This document shows, piece after piece, positions 33,886 to 45,975 of a stretch of DNA of 64,000 nucleotides. The notes beneath the pieces were generated by a model. That model worked only from the letters and a program-made list of their open reading frames with translations, searched no databases and had not been told where the DNA came from. This stretch comes from Gigaspora rosea (taxonomy: Eukaryota > Glomeromycota > Glomeromycetes > Diversisporales > Gigasporaceae), in the NCBI GenBank assembly GCA_003550325.1, contig QKWP01001249.1:79080-143079 (forward strand). Direction: 5' to 3'. Numbering within the stretch: position 1 is the first letter of the stretch; every line of letters begins with the position of its first letter. A program made the position numbers and the translations under genes.

Positions 33886-35247
33886 ATTTTTTTTAAATTT
33901 CCTAGCACTATCACTAGGGCACAGTTGGCGCTCTTTTATTAATTATATTATTTTATGTCACCAACCTAGTGTACCCCATGTGTTAAGTCTATTATATAAC
34001 AGCCTGAGTCCCTAGCCCCGCAGTGTAGAACCCTCTCAAGTCTGCAGTTCCCTAACACATGACCCCCTAGAGGCGCCTCATTTATATATGTTACATATTT
34101 TTTATTACTATCTATAGTAAAGATCCTATTCTATTTACCAAGACCCCGAATAATCTATGTGAGGTCATAGTTGAAAATAGCTAATGGAGGGTTGTTTTTT
34201 AAAAAAAGGTTATATTTAAAAACTAGGTATTGGAGAAAAAGGTTATATTTGAAACCCACTAAATAGCAAAATAGGTATATTTAAAAGAATGCTATTGGGG
34301 TAATTTTTATAAATGTTATATTTGAAATGTGCTAATGAAAATCGAAAAAATGCAAAAATCAGAAAAATGCAAAAATCGAAAAAATAAAAAATTAAATAAA
34401 AATTAATCAAAACAGGGTTTTTTTGAAGTTTTTTCACACAACTTGTAGTTTATTTATTTATGATTGTTGGCAGCTTGTGGATAAAATGAGCTTAAGAGAT
34501 TTTGAACTTTTGTTAACTTTTGTTTTTATGTTTTTTTTTTAGAGAACAGTTAGTTTTTTTTTTTTAGAGAACATTCAGTTTTTTTTTTTTTTTAGTGAAC
34601 ATTTAGGTTTTTTTTTTTTTTTTTTTTTTTTAGGGAACAGTTTGTTTTTTTTTAGAGGTTTTGTATTTCAAAAAAAGTTAAAAGTGGGTAAAAGTTCTAT
34701 CTAATGTATAAAATATAGATTATATATACCAAAACAAAAATGCTAACCAAAAAAATTTTTACTATGATGCTCAAATATAACTTCACATAGATTATTCAGG
34801 GTCCTTATTTACCCAACCAAATTAACCAGCTGACCCATATACTACTGGGGTTTTAACTGAAACTGTTCAAGTGTTTTGACTAGAATTTCGCCAGAGGTAT
34901 TTATATTTGACTGAAATTTTGCTAGAGGTATTTGTTTTAACTAGAATTTCACTAGAGGTATTCTTGTTCAACCAGAATTTTACCAGGAGAGTCCAATTGT
35001 GTAACTGGATTTTCATTAGAGGTATTCATTATCCTTTAGCCACGTTTTGCTGAGAAATTATGTAGTACTATGAACATCACACTATTTGTGGTTAAGATTT
35101 TTCGCCCATGGTCCTAGCATCCTAGTTCAAGCTCGTCTGTCTTATAATCTCATATAGTTTTTCTTGTTCTCCAGTAGGGCTTGAACTAGCGACCTTGCAT
35201 TTGGAGACCTGGAAGCATAACCACCTATGCTATCAACCCACAGGTCT
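33886..35247 (-). mobile_element. Second long SINE, interrupted by a MITE
   Basis: On the minus strand the tRNA-like head lies at about 35170-35247 (B-box GTTCAAGCCC at 35174-35185) and the 3' end at about 33886-33940 (AGAGCGCCAAC, CCCTAGTGATAG, then A-run). Head and tail both match the SINE at 600-1358; the middle differs. Imperfect TAGAATTTCACTAGAGGTAT repeats fill 34860-35030. It is inserted in the dispersed repeat that continues at 35252. The interruption is the element at 34140-34806. Confidence 0.7.
34140..34806. mobile_element. 667-bp TIR element nested in the SINE
   Basis: The ends AAGACCCCGAATAATCTATG and (reverse) AAGGACCCTGAATAATCTAT are inverted. ATTTACC flanks it (34133-34139 and 34807-34813), 8 bp if the preceding T is counted. 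Several TAGAGAACAGTT/T-tract repeats lie inside. A further copy of the same end is at 62712. Confidence 0.8.
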
Positions 35248-35251
35248 TCTT

Positions 35252-36120
35252 TTATTTTTTTATAATTTTTTTTCAACTCATTAATTTTTATATAATTTTT
35301 TTTAGTTATTGTCATTGGTGTTAAACTATACTTTAGAGTCATTGTCTTGGAAGTTACTCTTTTGGAATCTCTATCATTTTTGGTGTATGTCTTTTCATTA
35401 TTTTTGGTGGTATTACAGCTTTATTTTTTTACTATTATTTGTTTCTTTTATTTTTTATTACTTTCTGTATATTATTACATTTTAGTATCTCCCTTGAGTT
35501 ACTACTATTGAGTTGCTATAATTAGAGTTGTTCCTATCAGAGTTAATTTTTTAAACCTTTCATTTTGGTACTATTACTTTACTTTGTTTTTTTTTCAATA
35601 TTATTAGTTGTAGGGTTATTTTTAAAGTTGATATTTTTAGTAATTAGAAATATTTTTTTATTCAGTATGTAACTTATTAAATTAAAGTATTTTAATTATA
35701 AAATTTAATTAATAAATAATTAAAGTTAGTTAATAAAATACAAAATTTTGTTAATAAAACTTATAAAATTTAGTTATAAAATTATAAAATTTAGTTAATA
35801 AAATAATGCATATATGATATATGATATTATGTATATAAGTATGGATATATACCTGCACATAAATATGCACAAGGCAATGCATGAGAAAATATATAAAATT
35901 GCATGTTATTATATGCACTGTTGCATGGAATCTGCACTTTATTATATGCTGTAAACGTGCTTTTCCATATATTGTCTTATATAGATTTATGTGCAGGTTC
36001 GTGTGGTTTTATATCCAAACTTTCTCTTTCATTGCAATATCATTCTGTGCCGCAATTTGTTATAAAGAAGGTATGTCTGAATTGTGTGCCAGGTTAGTGC
36101 CAGACTACCAATTAGATTTA
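35252..36120 (-). repeat. Copy of the 1500-2165 dispersed repeat
   Basis: The reverse complement matches 1500-2165 block by block. The SINE insertion at 35247 splits it from 33840, so the repeat and the palindromic minisatellite form one larger unit, as they do at 1500-3600 and 36700-39480. Overlapping short frames at 35881-36144 are not convincing genes. Confidence 0.65.
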
Positions 36121-36700
36121 AAGATCAGGTGTAATATTATATGACTAAAAAATTCAAAACAAGTACTTGTCTTGCCAAAAAATTATATATTTCTCAAAAA
36201 TTTGCTTCAATTAAATGTTTTTCTTGAATGATTTTACTATATGTCTTGTTAACATTAAGTTTAATACAAGTGCTAACTTCAATATCAAAAATTTTGCAGC
36301 ATGCATAATTTGACAGACAGTTCAGATGTATATATTGAAGTGTTAAAGTGATGACAGGCTAAGCTTATGTTTAAATCTTTTTAATTGATCATCTTCAAAA
36401 AATGTGACTAGTAGAAACTTATTTTTACATATGGTTCATTATGTTGATGTGTTAATAGTGATTATAGGCTAAGGTTATATTTAATATTTTTAATTGGTCA
36501 TTTTCAAAAAACACAACCAGTGTATAGAAACCTTATTTTTACATATAGTTAATAATAAGATAGTGTTAAACTTATTAATTTTTTCTATTTACATTATATA
36601 TCTAATTTAATATTGGGATTGATTTTTTTATTAGTTATATCCAAAAATGTGATCAAATTGTGAGAAAATTTTTGGGCAGCCTACTTTTTAAAACAATTAT
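36121..36700. other. AT-rich DNA with internal direct repeats, no gene
   Basis: The block GTGATGACAGGCTAAGCTTA ... TTTTTACATATGGTTCATTA recurs in 36340-36440, 36450-36540 and, diverged, near 33020. It belongs to the same dispersed family. Confidence 0.5.
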
Positions 36701-36702
36701 TG

Positions 36703-38760
36703 GTAAGCACAGGTTTCATAATCACTACACAGAAACTAGAGGTTGAACTGATTTTATTTTTCCAATTTAAATTAATTTTTTAACTTCAATTTAAACTAGT
36801 TTTAATCTGAATTTAAATAATTTTGAGTAATTCAGTTTTGTGATTTTAATAAACTTGTAAAACTGAATCAATCTAAATTTAAAAAACCAGTTTTTGTGAT
36901 TGTTTGCCAATTTAATTTGTTAAAAGTGACTGATAAATTTAAAATATTTATTAAGAAAAGAATTATATTTCTGTATGTTTTAATGTTTTAAAAAATTAAA
37001 AAATGAAAATTTTTATTGCTATGCATTGTTAGAAAAAAAATACAGCAACTGTTTTTATCAGTTAGGACTATAATTTGAATCTGAACTGACTGTTATGAGA
37101 TTGAAAAGATTGAAACCCTAATTTTATTAATTTCAAAGACCAATATATTATTATTAGTTACATTAGTTGTTACATGTTTTAAAATATTTTTTTAATTAAC
37201 TGTACATATTATGACATTATAATCTTAATCCTTTATAATAATAACTAAATATAGCATACTTGTTAAAAAAAAGTACCAAATAATCACAAATTATTATTTT
37301 ACTCAATAAATTCAAATTCATATATCTAAATAAATTGCAAAAAACACAATTTGAATCTTAAGACAATCTGTTAATAGCGATAAAGAATAGTTTATATATT
37401 TTTATTGATTTTGTTCTATTATATAATTTTACATACCTTAGATAACATAAATACAATAGCTACATTTCTGGTATTCAATTTTTTAGTTTTCAATTTTTCA
37501 ATTTTATTCAGTTTTATTAAAGGTATAGTGTAATATAATATAAATATAAATGCCGAATTATTTGTTGTACATACAAAAATCAGCGGTTTATATAAACAAA
37601 GTTAGAATAATTTTAAAAATTAAAATAAATTAGTCGAAAACAATTTAAAAATTGATTTTTAATCTTATGTAAATATAAACAAGAATATTTCAATATATTT
37701 TTCAATTTTTCAATACTATAAAATTTTGCGAGGAGTTGTTAATTTTTACAAGGAGATCTATATAAATTATCAACTCTGATTGGTTAAAATCTATGTAAAT
37801 CATATGATCATCATATGGTTTGTTATGATTTGCATAATTTGCAACGTGATTACTATTAAAAATGATCTACGTTACACTCTACCTTTAAATATGAATATAA
37901 AATATTCAAATCAGGTTGAACTAATTTTAAATTCAGGTGCAAATATTCAGTTCCAACTTCTAATAAAAACTGTATAAAAACTTATTATCCAAAAATTTAA
38001 TACACATTATCACACAAAAATTAAAACTTGTGCACTATTATATATAGTATTATATCTATATATTGACATGTATTAATCTTAATGATCACATAATTTTTAT
38101 GCACTAACATGCACAATCTTTAAGATTTTTAATAATCATAATTTTTGTGCACTAACATGCACAATGTTAAGATTCTTAATAATCATAATTTTTGTATACT
38201 AATATGCACAATTGTTAAGATTATTAAGAATCATAATTTTAGTACAATTATTACAATTATTAAGATTCTCTAATAATTACAATTTTCATATACTGATGTG
38301 CACAATCATTAAGATTCTTAATAATTATAATTTTTGTGCACTAATATACTCAATTATTAAAATTTGTAATAATTATAATTTCATTGCACTGATGTTATGA
38401 TTATTACAATTACTAAAATTCCTTAATGATTACAATTTCTGTGCACTAATATGCATAATCATCAAGATTCTTAATAATCATAATTTTCATGTACTGATAT
38501 GCACATTTATTAAGATTCTTAATAATCATAATTCTGTGTAATAATATGATGACTATTAAGACCCTTAATGATTATAATTCTGTGCATTAATATGTTAATC
38601 ATTAAAATTAATAATTAAAATTTCTATGCATTAATATATTCATTTTTGAGTAAATAAATATTTATTTTTTTGTTTTTTTTTTGTTTTTTTTTTGTACTTA
38701 ACAAAATAATTTCCATATAATGCACACAAATTACATTCAATTTGTAAGTAAATATATATT
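36703..38760. repeat. Palindromic minisatellite family, copy 3, with an internal insertion
   Basis: Starts GGTAAGCACAGGTTTCATAA like copy 2 (33096). That start and the ACTTATTATCCAAAAATT block at 37978 are contiguous in copy 2 but are separated here by about 1.2 kb. The array itself runs 38040-38640 and ends with the same T-tract and TTTGTAAGTAAATATATAT end. Confidence 0.7.
36735..37962. mobile_element. About 1.2-kb insertion in minisatellite copy 3
   Basis: Defined by comparison with copy 2. Weak inverted ends AGAGGTTGAACTGA and (reverse) AGAAGTTGGAACTGA are visible. AT-rich, no gene. Confidence 0.45.
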
Positions 38761-38787
38761 TACTTTTTGTTTTTTTGTTTATTTTTG

Positions 38788-39279
38788 TAGTAATATGGGT
38801 TGATGAAAAATTGAGGGCTAAGGTGATTCCAAAAATGCTTGGGCTAGTCGACAGGCTGACCTTTTGCTAGTATAAGTTTTTCTAATCAGAATCAGTCAAT
38901 ATTTATATATATTAAACGTGTAAAAGACCTTCAGATAGTCTTTTAGTCGAATTCTAGTGATATTAAATTATTTGATTTTTATTCTTTTTGTCCTTGAGAA
39001 AAATTTCAGCATGTTAGTATTTTATGTTAATTGATTGTCTATGCCTTTGAACATTCTGATATTTAGGCTATTTGCTAGTTTATTACCTAAATAAGTCAAT
39101 TCTCTTATATTATTAAAAATGACTAGCCGATTTTATTTAATTCCTAGCCTAAAATATGCTTTAGAAGAGAATTGATTCTAACACTTCTCTTACCAGCTAG
39201 CCCAGCCTACAAAAGTGTAAGCTGAGGGTCAACCTGCCTGTCTACCTGGCTATCAGGCTGGGGTCAACCCGTATCACTA
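38788..39279. mobile_element. 492-bp hAT-like element
   Basis: Ends TAGTAATATGGGTTGA and (reverse) TAGTGATACGGGTTGA. Flanked by TATTTTTG (38780-38787) and ATTTTTTG (39280-39287), 8 bp with one mismatch. It carries a higher-GC AGCCCAGCC/GGCTGGGG subterminal region. It sits in the tail of minisatellite copy 3, whose homologous sequence resumes at 39280. Confidence 0.75.
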
Positions 39280-41010
39280 ATTTTTTGTTTACACTTATAA
39301 TTTTTATTACTTTTCTTTATTTTTTATTATTGTTTTACAACCTGCTAATTTTCTTACAATTTTGTCATTATTTTTGAAGTTATCCTTTAGAGTTATTATT
39401 TTAAAAAATTATTATTGTTTTTGTGTATGTTTTTTATTATTTTTGAGATAGCAATACGGTAATAATCACCCATAGTAATAAATAGCAAATACCAATTCTG
39501 AAAGTTATTTAAAATTAATTAAAAATTTTTATTAAATTTAATTAAGTTATTTCTACTTAAATTATAAAAAAATCTTTTTGAAAATGTTTGTGCATTTCTA
39601 TTGATTCATCACTATATTTCAAGAACTTTGATTTGTTATTAATAATTTTGTTCTTACTATGCTTTTTAAATTCCTGTAATTTCATTTAATATGCAAAATT
39701 CTACAAAATTACTTTAAATTTCTTAGTTTTTTACAAATTGCTAACAAAAATAATAATATTCCAAAGATTTCTTATTAAATACAAATGTTCTAGAATATTT
39801 AGTTGGGAAACTAAACAAAAAAAATTACTATGCTACTATATTTTGAATGAAAAATTTTTAATAATATCTTGTAGATAATTTTACTCAAAGTTTGAAACAC
39901 AGACTATATTATAATAAAGTTAATTATTAATATACTAATAGTTGTTTTGGCTATAATAGAATTGCATTTTAATATTAATTAAATTCAAAATTCTCAAGAC
40001 TTAGAGTGCTTTTAAGCATTTTCATGAGTGTGATTAAATAGTTATTAAGATGATGCACAATTATTACAACCAATAAATATAAAGTTTGCAATCAATAATT
40101 GAACAAATTATTTTTATATTATAATTATTATTTCTTCAACAAACAAAAAAAAAAGCAACCATTTAGCCAACAAAAAAAATTACTATTACTGACAATTCAA
40201 GTGCATCTGTTCTAATTACTTCAAGTATTTCTGCTACTTTTTTAGCTACTCCAAATAGTTCTATTGTGCCTTTAGCAAATTACAATATTTCTGTTACTTC
40301 TTTTTGGATTTAACAAATTTTTATATATTGTTACAACAACATTATTCTTCTGTAACACTATTTGATCTTTTAGTTTAAATAAACTAATAATAAATATGAA
40401 AAAGTATATATTGAATTTTATTTAAAATTTATAAGTTTTAATAAATAATTAATAAAAATTTTCTTAGATATGTTTTAAGGCCTCCCATTAGTAACAATAA
40501 CCAAATTTATATTAAAAATAGTCATCAAGAACATTTACAAGTTGTAGATAAAACAGCTAGCTATCCAATACTAATACTATTTTAGAAAATAAACCAAATA
40601 ATCACTAGACATTAGAATACTAATTATTGAAGTTGAAAAAATCAACATGTATACAATAAGTAAGGGATCTATAAGAAAAAGTCTGCATTTGGAATAAAAT
40701 TATTTTAAATATCCAAGTTTTCACTTCAAGTACAATTTTAAAAAGTAGTTTTTTAATAAAAATAGGATTCTATTCACCAAAATATTGTAATATAAAGGAT
40801 ATTATTAAAAGAAGCAATTTAGAATAACTGGAAGTTCTTTAATAATATGAATAAATATCTGAAAGACATCCAAGTATTAAGTTTAAATACAAGTAATTTG
40901 ATTAATGTAATTTAAACATAAAGAAAATATAATACTAATGATTTTGAGGATAAAGAGATAATATTATAATTTATTTTTTATAATATATTATTTATAATTT
41001 ATTTATTGGT
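39280..41010. other. AT-rich repeat tail and unassigned DNA
   Basis: 39280-39480 is homologous to 35252-35420 (TTATTTTTGGTG/TTTTGAGATAG region). 39480-41010 shows no gene and no clear element ends. Confidence 0.5.
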
Positions 41011-41029
41011 TTGTAAAATATACTAGCAA

Positions 41030-41490
41030 TTATAAATAATACAACATATGTCAATTTTTATAATATAATAGAGTAACTATTAAAATTTTCACTCTATAAT
41101 AAAAATTTTAAAAATATTTTTTAAAAAATTTTTTTCATATTAGAATAAATTTCATCATTGTAGTTTCTAATCCATATTTTTTAGACTTTTTAAAAGTTTT
41201 TATAGCAAAGTTGTTCTAAGGTCAATACCCTAGTAAAAAAATTTTAAAAGCAATACTTATAAAAATTTTTTACTAGAGTTTTGACTTTAGAAGAACTTGT
41301 TATAAAATTTTTAAAAAATATGAAAAAATATTTTTTAAGAAACTACAAATGATGAAATTTATTCTGATATGGAAAAAATATTTTTAAAGTTTTTTTAAAA
41401 ATTTTTATTATAGAGAGAAAATTTTAATAGTTTCTATGTTTTATTATAAAAATTGTTACGTGTTGCATTATTTATGATTGTTAGTGTATA
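41030..41490. repeat. Large foldback palindrome, arms about 220 bp
   Basis: The left arm (CAATTATAAATAATACAAC ... AGGTCAATACCCTAGTAAAA) returns inverted after about 15 bases (TTTTTTACTAGAGTTTTGAC ... GTTGCATTATTTATGATTG). Probably a foldback transposon; it could extrude as a cruciform or yield double-stranded RNA. Confidence 0.75.
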
Positions 41491-41869
41491 GCCCAATCTC
41501 AAAAATCAAAAAAACATTCATATAAATAATGAAAAAGAATATTACAATGATAATTTAAGTCTAATTAAAGAACAAATAAAAAAACTATTATAGATTAAAA
41601 TGCATACTTGTAAAATTTAGCAACAACAACATGATGAGCAGATTGAAATTTTTAAAGAAATTTAAATATAATGTAATATCTTTTTTAAATATATTTCATT
41701 TTATACATAAGCTTTAAATTATTTGCATGCATGTATTAAATAATTAATAAAGATTTAAAGGATGATTTGCTAAATATATATTTTTTTGTATTTCTGCTAT
41801 ATTTTTTCCTTCATTTTCAATATTTTCTTAATCAATTTCATTATTTTTATTATTAATATCTGCATTTTT

Positions 41870-42850
41870 TCTTTATCTAATATATCACTATTATTAATAC
41901 AAATATTATATAAAATTCAACGTGCATGAATAATTTAACAATTTGTTCTACATCTATACAACATACTCCATTTAAAATTCTTTATTATTTTTTTTAAATA
42001 TCTAAATTCTTGTTCAATAATTATTTGCATTGAAGATAAAACCATATTTAACTGTTATTCTTTATGTATTAATTGTTCATAATCATAAAATGGTTTCATT
42101 AACTGTTAAGTGAGGTTTTAAAAGAGTAAACTGAATCAGCGATTACAAATACCACCAAAAAACCATTGTTCAAGATTATATGAAGCTTCATAATACAAAG
42201 GTTGATAAAACACTCAAGCATCATATATACTTCCTTTAAAAAAAAGTCAATATAAATATATCAATAAGATAATTATAAAATAAATCTTTATTAATCTGCT
42301 TCATTAATATGTACATAAATTAAATGTCACAAGTAATCTACAACCCAAAAAGATTAATTAAATAAAAGAATTTTCGATTTACAAATCATGCACCATTTTT
42401 ATGAGGGTGAATAGGAATATGCAATCCATCCATTGCACCACCACATTAGATAAATTGCTGATATTCCATGCTCAACCCGTTGTGTTATAGTTGCTAATTT
42501 TCTCTTTGTAGACACATTATTTTTCTTGTTCCAAATCTAACAAAGCCTCCAAGAACCAATCGGTAAAATGGCATACCTATCCCTGACGTACACCAAGTGT
42601 TTGTTTGTTCCAATACCCGCGTACCTGTTCCACTAGCAAATCGCATAATAAATTTGCAATTTGTTTCCAAGTATTAGATGCTTCATAACTAAAGGCTGAT
42701 GTGTTCTCAAACGAGCAATAGTATTAAAAGTAACAAGAGTAATGCGAAAATATCGTTGAAAAGAATTATAATCACCATCATCAATTAAGTGTGGAAAAAC
42801 ATTAACCCAACCCACCAGTTTTTGGGCTTCGTTGATACTGAGCTATTATC
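41870..42850 (-). pseudogene. Harbinger-type (DDE_Tnp_4) transposase relic
   Basis: In three frames the minus strand gives WVNVFPHLIDDGDYNSFQRY, QTLGVRQG...FLEALLDLEQEKI, GAMDGLHIPIHPHKNGA, LYYEASYNLEQWFFGG, VIADSVYSF and MQIIIEQEFRYLKK. These fit the Harbinger/PIF nuclease family in order, including the Asp of AMDG, the Asp of IADS and the Glu of IEQEF as the DDE triad. At least three frameshifts and several stops interrupt it, so it is dead. An intron-like gap of about 80 bp occurs before SIYDA. A Harbinger-style MITE lies at 56989-57221. Confidence 0.75.
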
Positions 42851-42851
42851 T

Positions 42852-43792
42852 TGTATAAGGTAAGTGCAACCGGAATAGTCGCATTAGTTATCATATAAAC
42901 AAAGGTAAGAAAATAATAATTATCGATTATTTTTTTGGGGTTCTTGATATTTTTTATTTGCCGTGAAAGTTTCTAGTACGAAGAGTAAAAAGGTAAATTG
43001 TTGTTGGCGACAAAGATCTATATTGTAAGAAGTGTAAAAAATGAAAAAAAATAATGATTCGATCGTAAAAAAAAAAAAAAAATTTGGGTTGATCGTAAAA
43101 AACATTAACTTAAAAAATAATAATTCGATCGTATAGTGCTTGAATAATCTCACCTATGATAAATTTTGGCCAATCGTCGCAGCTCTATAATATTTTTTTT
43201 GACTGCAGTGATAAACTCTCTTGATCGACTGAGCTAGTTTTTATTAATTGATTAAGGCGCTTGAGAGTACTCTTAGATTCCCGCGTGGTGTGATGTATAA
43301 AATTTGCTGATCATAGCAATTCGAAAAACGCAGTGAATGAATATTGAGGTTGTTCATTCAAATAAAAATCACCAATAACATTGTAATAAATCAGTCATTC
43401 TCAAATTACATGATATTTTGCCATGTGTTATTTGAAGACAAATACAAAGTTGGGGGGTTTTTTTTTTAAAATTGAATGTAAAAGCCAGCGAAATCAATTG
43501 TAAAACTTAATGCTAAATTAGAAAATTTCAAGCAAAGAAAAAAAAAACAAATCTGTAAAATCTAAAATGATTTATTTTAACCTCTACAGAAAATCATCGT
43601 CCCTGACTAGCCAAGTATTTTAACAATAATATTTTACAATAAAATTCTTAATGATGATAATGAATTAAATGCCATGTATAAATAATAAACAATTTTAAGA
43701 TGAAATTTGTAGGAAAAATTAAAGGGATATATAATGAATTTGCATTAGAATGATTGATTCAATGTTAATAATAAATCTATGAATCTATGAAT
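42852..43792. other. Intergenic; 43110-43790 duplicates 22700-23470
   Basis: The first part is AT-rich. From 43110 the words GATCGTATAGTGCTTGAATA and AAGGCGCTTGAGAGTAC, TTCCCGCGTGGTGTGATG, GCAATTCGAAAAACGCAG occur in the same order as at 22715-23000. This is the shared 3' flank of the two kinase-TLDc genes, so the duplication extends beyond the coding region. Confidence 0.75.
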
Positions 43793-45420
43793 CTATGAAT
43801 ATTGAAACACCTCGTAATCTTCTATTTGAAATTTTTCAGTTTTAAATGTTTGAGGTTTTTGAGATCCATTGTCAATAATTTTAATTGGTTTTTCATAGTC
43901 ACAAGGGCAGCATTTCCATATTTTTACTTTTTTGCTATGCATATAAAGGTCGGAATAACCAAATGACGGACCAGAATCCTTTTTTAGACAACAAATTGCA
44001 CAATCAGCATGTTTAACTTTGCTGTAAATAGAATCATTGCCTTTGTCGTTTAATGCAAAAATAAAGCTAGCATTCGTCTCTTTGTATACTTTCTTTTTTT
44101 GCTTATTCCAGTTGAGAGGATTATAACCACCAAGAATTTCACCTGTACCCTGAACTTTTAAAACAATAACAGTTTTAAAAATGTTTTTGCACTTTGCATG
44201 AAAAATGCGTTTAGTAAAACCATCTCGGCTGCCCCTGAGAATTAATTTAAGATGTTTAGTACCAGATGATGAAGGATCGATCCATGAAATAATTTCTTCT
44301 TCATGTTCAGCAGTGATCACAGTTGAAAATTCTTCATTTGATCGAATTTTCTTTAATTCTTCAAGGACTTCCTTTATTTCTGGACGTTTCGCAGGATCTT
44401 GATCCCAACAACGTTGGTAAAGTTTAACAAAATCATCCGGTGTATTTTCAACAGGATTTTCCCGACCTCCATTATACACATGAACAACAACTGCTTGTGA
44501 ATGCTCAAAGTCATCGAAAGGAGGCTTACCACTAGAAATTTCCCAAAGAACTACCCCAAAACTATATATATCAGATCTTTTATCACATTTATATTGAGAG
44601 TTTATAAAGCATTGGGGTTCTAAATATCCGTTCATTCCACCTCTAACTCTGGTTTCTTCATCAATATGTTTTGATACACCAAAATCCGCAATCAATATTC
44701 GTCGTTTATGAACTAAAATATTTTTTGAATGCTATTACGGTATATTAAGAAAATAAAGAATAAATAAATTCGCTCAAAATAATTAAAAAATAGTTGAAAG
44801 CATAAATATAGGAATTCTTACTAGATCTCGATGAAGAATTCCTTTGCTATGTAAAAACGATAATCCCTCAGCTATTTCTTGAGCAAATCGTAATTTATCG
44901 AGCCATCTTAATTCCGAAAAGTTCTTTTTTAAGTATTCGCGTAAATTTCCGTCAACAGCAAGTTGTAATATCAAACAGTAATAATCACTACTAGGGTCTA
45001 TTTATAATATAGATTATTACATTACAGCATTAAAATCAAATAATAATATATGTAAATATACTTCATTCTAAATAATTACGTTTTGTAACACCATAAAATT
45101 TGATAATATTCGGGTGTTCATGATTACCAAGTTTTGCAAGATGTTGAAGCTATATATTTGCATAAATAATTAGTCTGATAATTTTGATAACTGAATTTGT
45201 TTGCACATACAAAATTTCTAGAATAGAATATTACCTCATTATGGAATCCATTAGTATTATCATTTTCATTCATGTTTTTAAGAGCGATAGTTAAATCTTT
45301 CCATCTGGCTTTACTCACGGTTCCAAATCCACCTTTACCAATTTTCTCTAAATCAGAAAATTTATAATCATGCTTTGGAATTTTAAGCTTTTCAATTAAT
45401 TCATCCAAATTATTTTCCAT
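43793..45420 (-). CDS. TKL kinase-TLDc fusion protein
   Basis: Four exons (minus): 45235-45420, 45080-45149, 44822-44997, 43793-44731, giving 457 codons in frame. The start is MENNLDELIEKL. The kinase shows IGKGGFGTV (loop), IALKN (Lys), NIIKFYGV, ILHRDL and ADFGVSK, then SDIYSFGVVLWEI and the CWDQDPAKRPE motif, so all catalytic residues looked for are present. From about residue 285 a TLDc domain follows (HLKLILRGSRDGF, EILGGYNPL, SFIFAL, GPSFGYSDLYMHS). In other eukaryotes TLDc domains bind V-ATPase and take part in oxidative-stress protection; fusion to a kinase is, as far as I know, characteristic of Glomeromycotina. It is the closest paralogue of the second half of the 23-26 kb gene. I place the start where that paralogue is merely an internal Met. 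Confidence 0.85.
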
Positions 45421-45534
45421 ATCATCAACAATTTACTGCGTTTTTTATTATTCAAAATTCGAAGTTTATTTAAATCAAATTGTAATAAATAAGTTCAAAT
45501 TAATCACACGAAAATATTTTGACTTAAGTATTGA
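45421..45534. other. Upstream region of the kinase-TLDc gene
   Basis: AT-rich; no promoter motif can be supported. It differs from the paralogue at 23-26 kb, which continues into another kinase here. Confidence 0.4.
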
Positions 45535-45780
45535 TTTTTTATTTTTAATTGTATTCAAAGTTGTGATTGTTTTTTATTTTTAATATGTATTTAAGGTTGA
45601 GATGATTTTTTATTTTTAATATGTATTCAAAGTTGTTATGATTTTTAATTTTTAATATGTATTCAAAGTTGTGATGATTTTTTATTTTTAAGTATTTAAA
45701 GTTGTGATGATTTTTTATTTTAATATGTATTCAAAGTTGTGATGATTTTTTATTTTTAATATGTATTCAAAGTTGTGAGT
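45535..45780 (+). repeat. Minisatellite, about 36-bp unit, 6-7 copies
   Basis: The unit is of the form TTTTTATTTTTAATATGTAT followed by TCAAAGTTGTGATGA, repeated with small deletions. It lies about 115 bp upstream of the kinase-TLDc start. Confidence 0.85.
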
Positions 45781-45975
45781 AGATTTGAGTTAAAATAAGT
45801 TATTATTTGTGTATTTGTTTACATAGGAATTTTGAAATTAGCTCGGTCCCTAAAATCACAACCAAAATTAAGTTATTATTTGTCTTTATCTATTTGTAGG
45901 GTGGGCGGATTTCCGAATTAATGCCGAATATTAATACAATACGTCATATTATAAATATGCATATATGCATACCAA

